The notes under the pieces are model-generated. The model saw nothing but the letters and a program-made list of their open reading frames with translations, did not search any database and had not been told where the DNA came from. 64,000 nt of DNA from Litoditis marina. Taxonomy: Eukaryota; Nematoda; Chromadorea; Rhabditida; Rhabditidae. The stretch's first letter is position 1. Every line of letters starts with the position of its first letter. The translations under genes were made by a program, and so were the position numbers. Positions 58,383-64,000 of this stretch are shown here, piece by piece. The DNA lies in contig OZ038437.1 in assembly GCA_964036275.1 (NCBI GenBank), positions 19,450,859-19,514,858 on the forward strand, given 5' to 3'.

Positions 58383-60984
58383 AATGGTGCACACGCAGTC
58401 AACGAAAACGATACGAATAATAGGGCTGATTTGGTGGATAGCAAGCCGGTCGTACGCAGTATACTCAAATCCAGAAAGTAAGTGTTTTGTTCGTTATAGT
58501 TTGCCTATAGTTAATATAAATTTGTGATGTATTAGAAGAAGGCCGCCGTACTATGTGAATTGTTTGTGCAACGAAAATGGGAGATATGTCATATGTGCCA
58601 CGAATCGGAAAATGTTGGTTGAGAAAATCGGAAGTGTTTTCGTACTGGACCCTTCTCCCCTAAACAACCTAAAACGTAAGCTTCGACTGTTCGCCGAAAA
58701 GGAGTCCATTTTCAGATTTGAACACGGAATTTTTCGATTTTCCATTGAAAAATAGGAAAACAAATTTTCTCAATTCTAGCGAAAAGGTAGTGCGTTTCCC
58801 GAATTTTTCTGACTAGTTGGACAACTTTTCTATGAGTATAAAACTGTCTGATTTCAGCGGCAACGCGACGTCGCGCGACACGCGCGGCGACGGATCCAGT
58901 TCGAGGCTGTCGATGTGTTTTATTTTGCCAGACAGCAGGGAGGAGACACGATACCGCACGAGGGGGAGATCACTTTGGGTGGGTTGTAGTTTGATCTTTG
59001 GTCTGTCGTACATTGGCGGAATCAAACTACAAACACAGCAGAACAATGATCATATACCGAACAAACGTCATGAATGTATGTATTGCATACATCAGTAAAG
59101 TTAGTCACGAAAATTCTTTATGGGTCTATTTCAAATATGGGTCCATTTTTTCGCCTATATCAGAAACGTTGTCTATTTTTGATGGAAAAAGTATAGTTCA
59201 CTGCTTCAAATGGAAAGTTTAAGCTTCGTTTTGTCAAATATTATCACGTAACTAATGTCTGTGAGTGGCTAGTCGAATGAGCACAGGTGAATATGAGATT
59301 ACCGTATGCGGGTGGTATTCTATGGGCGAGAAGTATCATCACGTGCTGAAATGTGTTGAAAAGATCTCTCATTTATATAGCCCTGAAAATTATTTGGTAA
59401 CCAGAAGAGAGTTGAAACAATATGTTAGTTGGTAATTAGTGTGAATAAATACTCTATTACGGTTACTGAATAAAAGATATCAGACTAGTTGTGAACCGTA
59501 GGGAACTGGAAGTGCGTTCGCCGTGCCATTTGGTTCTATTAAAGTTTGTATTTAAATAATTCTTAATTAATATTGATTTCAGGCATGGTTCCATCTCACT
59601 TCACCCGGAGACAATTCTCGCTTAGTTCCGGACGGAGACCCATTTTAACACTAGAAGAGGAGAGGGAAGAGGTTAGTAGGAGTTGTACTTTGATCTTTGG
59701 TCTGTCAAACATTGGCGCGATCAAACTACAAACACAGCAGAACAGACCACTATATACCACTGTTGCTCACCCTTAGTATGGCAGACCCTCGCTGTTTTTG
59801 CCAATTCAGGTGAAAATTGTGATGAATAATTTCGTATGTTTTGGTGAATTCATATTTTATAAGGGGAAGCGTTCGTACCAGTAGGGTTGGTCAACTTTTT
59901 GGTCATCCCTGGACAGAAATTTTATTTATTTATTTATTTATTTATTCTACACAAAATGTGCAACGGGACAAATTGGAAAAGAGAGATCGATCGATGACTA
60001 TAGAAAAAGAAGAAATGCTCAAGGCTCCCACGCTGTGGTAGGGTGCATTCAGTGGACGAGGCTGAGGGCGGGATTGAACGGAGGAGTTGCGGACTTGGTG
60101 CGGAGGTACCCCTGGTAGCAAGATGGCTGCTACCAGCTACACCCACAACCGTTGCGGAGCGGAGCGGAGAAGATCGGAAACAGAGGAGAAGAGAAAAAGA
60201 GAAGAGAAAAATATACATATTAAAAGATTCAGATAAAGGCACTGATATTCTTGGGGGGTAGAGGGGGGGGGGGGTTAAGGCTAGCAAAACATCTATAACA
60301 TTCTTACAAACAGAACTCAAACTACCACATCTTCTTAAACTACAATATTTAAAACTATAACAATGCTCAACCGGTTAAAACTTAAATTTACTAATATACA
60401 CAATACACATCTACTATTCAAAACAAGTGTACAATTACAACTATCTATGCATCTCAAGATTTCGATAAAGTTTCAAGCATACCCCAGTAATGTTGTCCGA
60501 GCAGTCAGAAAAAATTGAAAAAGCCCCTGTTGGTGAATGCATCTAATCGTTATTTCAGGATGAGGTTCTCTCAGAAGGGGAGGAGTTCTCGGGCAGATAC
60601 GATCCTCTGGGCTACGAACACTGCTCTACCGCCTATTTCGACAGAGTTGAGCCGAAGAAAAGAGTGAAGATGCTCAAAAAAGTAGGAATTCGCGCCGAAA
60701 AGGTGAGACAAACGGTAGTTTTTTTTACCAAATGTAGAAAAACAGGTTGTCGTAATAAATTTTTTCAGTGATTACTAACACTATTAGGGCTCTCGCCAAC
60801 GTGGTGAAAAAACATGAGATTAGAAATCGTCCCTGTCCCTGTTCCTACAAGGAGGAATTCGTGATTTATTTTTCGCTCATTTGAAATTGTTCTCTTTTTG
60901 TATTTGTGTCTTTCTGGGAATATAGTCTTTTCCGCCTTCTCTACTCTCTTTCTCTCTCTTTCTCTATACTGTCTCTCTTTCTCT

Positions 60985-61036
<52 letters not shown>

Positions 61037-63733
61037 TCTCTGTCTGAATCTCTTCTCTTTCAGCCCTCTCTTCCCCTCGATTTCATTCGTCAATCCCGTC
61101 TGGTCTGTGGTTGCTCATGTCGAAATGGAATATGCCGTCCTGAAACCTGTGAATGTCATCTAAATGGCATCAATTGTCAGGTATGTTATCGATTTATTGA
61201 TTTTCATCATAAAATTCTCGCGAATACACGTTCAATAGGTCTTAGTGTAGGAAAAATTGAGCAGGGGGTAAATAGTTTGCTGCTCGATATTGCTGTGTTG
61301 ATACTGCAACATATGATTGTTGATATTGATTGTATTCAATTGTGTAATGTAGTTTGATATTCCAGGTGGATGGTCCCCTGAATGACGGGACCCCCTTCAC
61401 ACATCCCTGTTGGTGCACTGAAGCTACGTGTCATAATCCGCAAGGTAGGTTTTGGTCGCAATTTATGTGTGCTCCATACTCTGCTTCATTTATCCTTAGC
61501 CTCTTACAGTACACCAGTACGATGTCAATTCTCGAAAAAGTATTGAAATTGGGTTTGATTGTTTGATAACCACAAAGAATGAAAATAACTGAAAATTGGG
61601 ACAAGTACAAGTTCATAACACTATTGCCCAAGGTTGCAATAACGTGTAGGTTGATACGGCATTGAGTTGTATGCCACCACGGTGATACTGTAGCTCATAC
61701 TTTCACCTGTGTTGTGCAATTTGGATCATCCAAGGGAAGAAACCAAAGATTGTGATAATTGATCTATGATCTCTGTGCAGGACGCTTGGAATTCCTGCCA
61801 GATAGGGTACAACTGCACCACTCTGTGACGATTCAGCGGCTCTTGGCTATGGACAGATCGGTTAGTTTCTTGTTCTTGTCGACATCTGAACAACTGTCTT
61901 TTACATGAACTAAAAAAGTAAAATTGAAGATAAGATTAAAATATATGGGTAAATATCCCAATATTTCGTCCCTCGAGAAAAGTTGCGAAATTGTTGAACT
62001 CACAATTCTAGAAATCTGGTTATGGACTTTATAATATGACTTTATAATGGTAACGGTTTTGAGAAAGTATACGCCAGAGAGTTAGTTTTTGTGGTGTTTC
62101 ATGAGAGTACAAGCAAAGTTACGTTATAATTGTATTCACCATTAATATCTCCTTTTCTATTGTGTTATAACCTTCCTCATATATATCCTTCTAATTTAAC
62201 ACTTTTGTGGGGAGGGAGGGGTAAAAAAACGGCGGGTCAGAAAATTTCGACGGGTTAGGTAAGGGGAAGCGGTATTGAAATTGAAGTAGTCGTTAGGGGC
62301 AAGGTAAGTATCTCATTACTCGCGGAGAGAGAAAAATAAGTTTGTGTCGACGAGAGAGACCATAGGTAGAACGAGGAGAGCACAAACCTATTTTTATTTG
62401 TGTTTTTTTTTTCAGGGAAACTACAGTTCACCTCAGATCACTCGCTTCTATGATGACGAGGGCAAGCTTGGCCAGGAAGATGAGGAAGAGATACCGCCCG
62501 CCACATCTACAGTATCAAGGACGTGGACCGAGAAGGTAGGAGGGGTTACTGTAGCTATATTAGACTGGAGGTTACTGTAGACTGTAGGTATCTCAGCTTG
62601 GGGGTTACGGTACGTAGCTTGCTGTTCTGTGTACACTTGATACTGATTAAGTGGCTATTTGGTTGCCAATACGTTAGTTTCCTGATTAATTCCGTGTGAT
62701 GTTTTATGCCTAGTAGCCTAGTTCTGTTTGTATTTGCTGAAGGAAAATTTTCATAGTAGCTTCATAATAGCTACCACTATCAGTTGACCAACATCATTTA
62801 TATCATACAAGCTTTTGTTTAATAGACAAGGTATCTATTTCCAGCTGGTTGCACCTGTCAGCCTCAGCTGCCAGTCTGCCCGATCCGCGCCCGATTCTGC
62901 CCACCCCTTGCCCGATTCTGCGATCCAGACGACCCCCGTCCATCCCTCATCGGATAGCTCGGAACGGACGGTGCTCTTTGAGAAGCTCAAGACGATGTGG
63001 GTGAAAATGTTGATTCTGTCCAGTAATATGTCACTAGTGACTATGTGACTAGTACAACTTCTCCGTTTAATTCTTGTTCAAACTACATAGAACATTATGG
63101 AAACTAACATCGTGCTGTACGTATTTGAGAGAAGAATAGGTGGTTTTCGGAGATTAAGATGTGTGTCTATGGGTGGTCAAAGTAGTAGTAGTGTGTTCTG
63201 TAAGCATAGTCGTTAGAGTGGAAATTGAGATGAACGGGGTTCAAACTACAACTACAGACATGAAACATATCAGAATGTAGGAAACATATTGTGTGTGCTT
63301 GCTGTTTCTGAGGAGGGATCTATAAAACGACTTTTCTAGGATTAGAGTCATGCTGTCAGTCAATTGCACAGTCGCGTGAAATATGTTAAACATAGCAGAA
63401 CTCAGAAACCTGCAATGACAAAGTGCACAATTCCTCATTGGAATGCTAACTTTACGTGCCTTTTCAATTTACTCCTAGTATACTGACAGATTGACTGCGT
63501 ATCCAATAACTGCGTATACAATGTTCCCGTTCAGGCTGTACCATCCCTCGTTGGCGCCAGGATCAGCCAGAAGAGCTGGCAGTCCGCCAATAGAACATCA
63601 CCCGGACACGGCCGTGGATGGCGAGTCGCCAATTGGCAAAACGCCAATCAGTGAAACGCCAATTGGCGCACAGACGAGTGACCTGGGTTCATCGGATCAG
63701 CGACTCTTCGCACCATCGCCCTCTCTTCTGTGA
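58383..63733 (+). CDS. CSRNP/AXUD1-family region, copy B, with a frameshift
   Basis: Exons: 58383-58477, 58858-58978, 59583-59671, 60559-60702, 61064-61180, 61366-61444, 61781-61860, 62416-62535, 62845-62996, 63535-63733. Content matches copy A block for block, including CGCSCRNGICRPETCEC and PCWCTEATCHNPQGRLEF. The exon at 58858-58978 is 121 bases against 125 in copy A. Four bases are missing in a CG-rich stretch (GCGACACGCGCGG against GCGACAGTCGCGCGCGG), which throws the conserved IQFEAVDVFYF frame out and meets a stop in the next exon. Either this copy is broken, or the GC-rich hairpin was misread. All other exons keep the frame. The upstream exons at 44038-57590 probably belong to it. Confidence 0.82.
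59889..60435 (-). mobile_element. 3' end of a retroelement-like insert in copy B intron 3
   Basis: This sequence is absent from copy A between GTAGGGTT (4708) and ACAACTATGCATCTC (4716). On the minus strand it runs to an (AATA)n tail at about 59921-59946, the layout of a 5'-truncated LINE or a SINE with a microsatellite tail. GGTAGCAAGATGGCTGCTACC forms a small palindrome at about 60113-60133. No reverse transcriptase is visible. Confidence 0.55.
60945..61063 (+). repeat. Expanded (CT)n microsatellite before the Cys-rich exon, copy B
   Basis: Longer version of the tract at 5220-5289, ending at the acceptor of the exon at 61064. Confidence 0.85.
62540..62615 (+). repeat. Contracted TTACTGTAG minisatellite, copy B
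   Basis: About two units remain of the array seen at 6630-6860 in copy A. Confidence 0.65.
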
Positions 63734-64000
63734 AACTCGTCAGTATTGATTTATCGATTGACTGATCTGTTATTACTAGCCAAAAAATATTGATCTATTA
63801 GTACTAGACAATAGTGTTTCACATCGATACCTTCATTTATTGTTCATCAGACAATAGTATAGTCGACATCATTCGTACTGAAACTACTACAGTACATACA
63901 TTCGAACTTTTCAATGATTCTTCATTTTCGAACACTAATAGGCGAAAGTTGATAACCTTTAGATGAGATGAAATTTACGTGCTTGAAACGAATTGAAAGT

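Larger units (their letters stand above)
58121..64000 (+). repeat. Segmental duplication, copy B (pairs with 706-8380)
   Basis: Same order and orientation as copy A. Differences include a retroelement-like insert at about 59889-60435, an extra ~200 bases at about 62180-62395, a longer CT tract and a shorter TTACTGTAG minisatellite. The window ends inside it. Confidence 0.9.

Noticed and set aside
60113..60133. Operator-like palindrome GGTAGCAAGATGGCTGCTACC
   Set aside because: It lies inside a retroelement-like insert in an intron and has no regulatory context.

Overview
This is a window of intron-rich animal nuclear DNA. Introns begin GT and end AG, with acceptors that are almost all TTTCAG or close to it, and I rebuilt gene models exon by exon with phases that match across junctions. 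The gene content points to an invertebrate: an RNA-dependent RNA polymerase of the RNAi type, a cathepsin Z and a CSRNP/AXUD1-family nuclear protein. A nematode is my best guess. The reasons are the TTTTCAG acceptors, a cellular RdRP, frequent short TACTGTAG repeats and the CGSCWP/NYT signature of the cathepsin Z. I could not confirm the species.

Layout. 969-8114 (+): copy A of the CSRNP-like region, 10 exons. 10224-25287 (+): the N-terminal ~965-982 residues of a cellular RdRP in 28 or 29 exons. It stops exactly where the catalytic DxDGD exon should follow, next to a 200-base assembly gap (25405-25604). 26187-34310: a tandem satellite with an 88-bp monomer (about 75 monomers), interrupted by two near-identical 651-bp inserts and one shorter one. 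34433-39779 (-): a complete cathepsin Z in 11 exons (295 aa). 39780-44037: degenerate ~180-bp tandem repeats, AT-rich DNA with no gene I can support, and a 1.6-kb foldback element. 44038-57590 (+): 21 low-complexity Ser/Pro/Lys-rich exons whose last phase joins copy B of the CSRNP region (58383-63733). Together they probably form one gene of about 1,250 codons.

The CSRNP segment is a segmental duplication. About 706-8380 matches 58121-64000 at high identity, and the window ends inside copy B. The breakpoint lies in an intron, so copy A lacks the long N-terminal exons within this window. Copy B carries a 4-base deficit in a conserved exon that shifts the reading frame. Clean presence/absence of inserts between the copies shows recent mobile-element activity.

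Introns are packed with short inverted-repeat elements: a CACCAGTAA-ended family, a GCCAATC/CTCTCTCGC family, a TTAAAGAAGGACGAT family, GAATTC-ended palindromes and foldback elements. Several introns also hold partial copies of the preceding exon end with its splice donor, and one cathepsin intron holds an inverted copy of a cathepsin exon. No rRNA gene, functional tRNA gene, CRISPR array or operon is supported.
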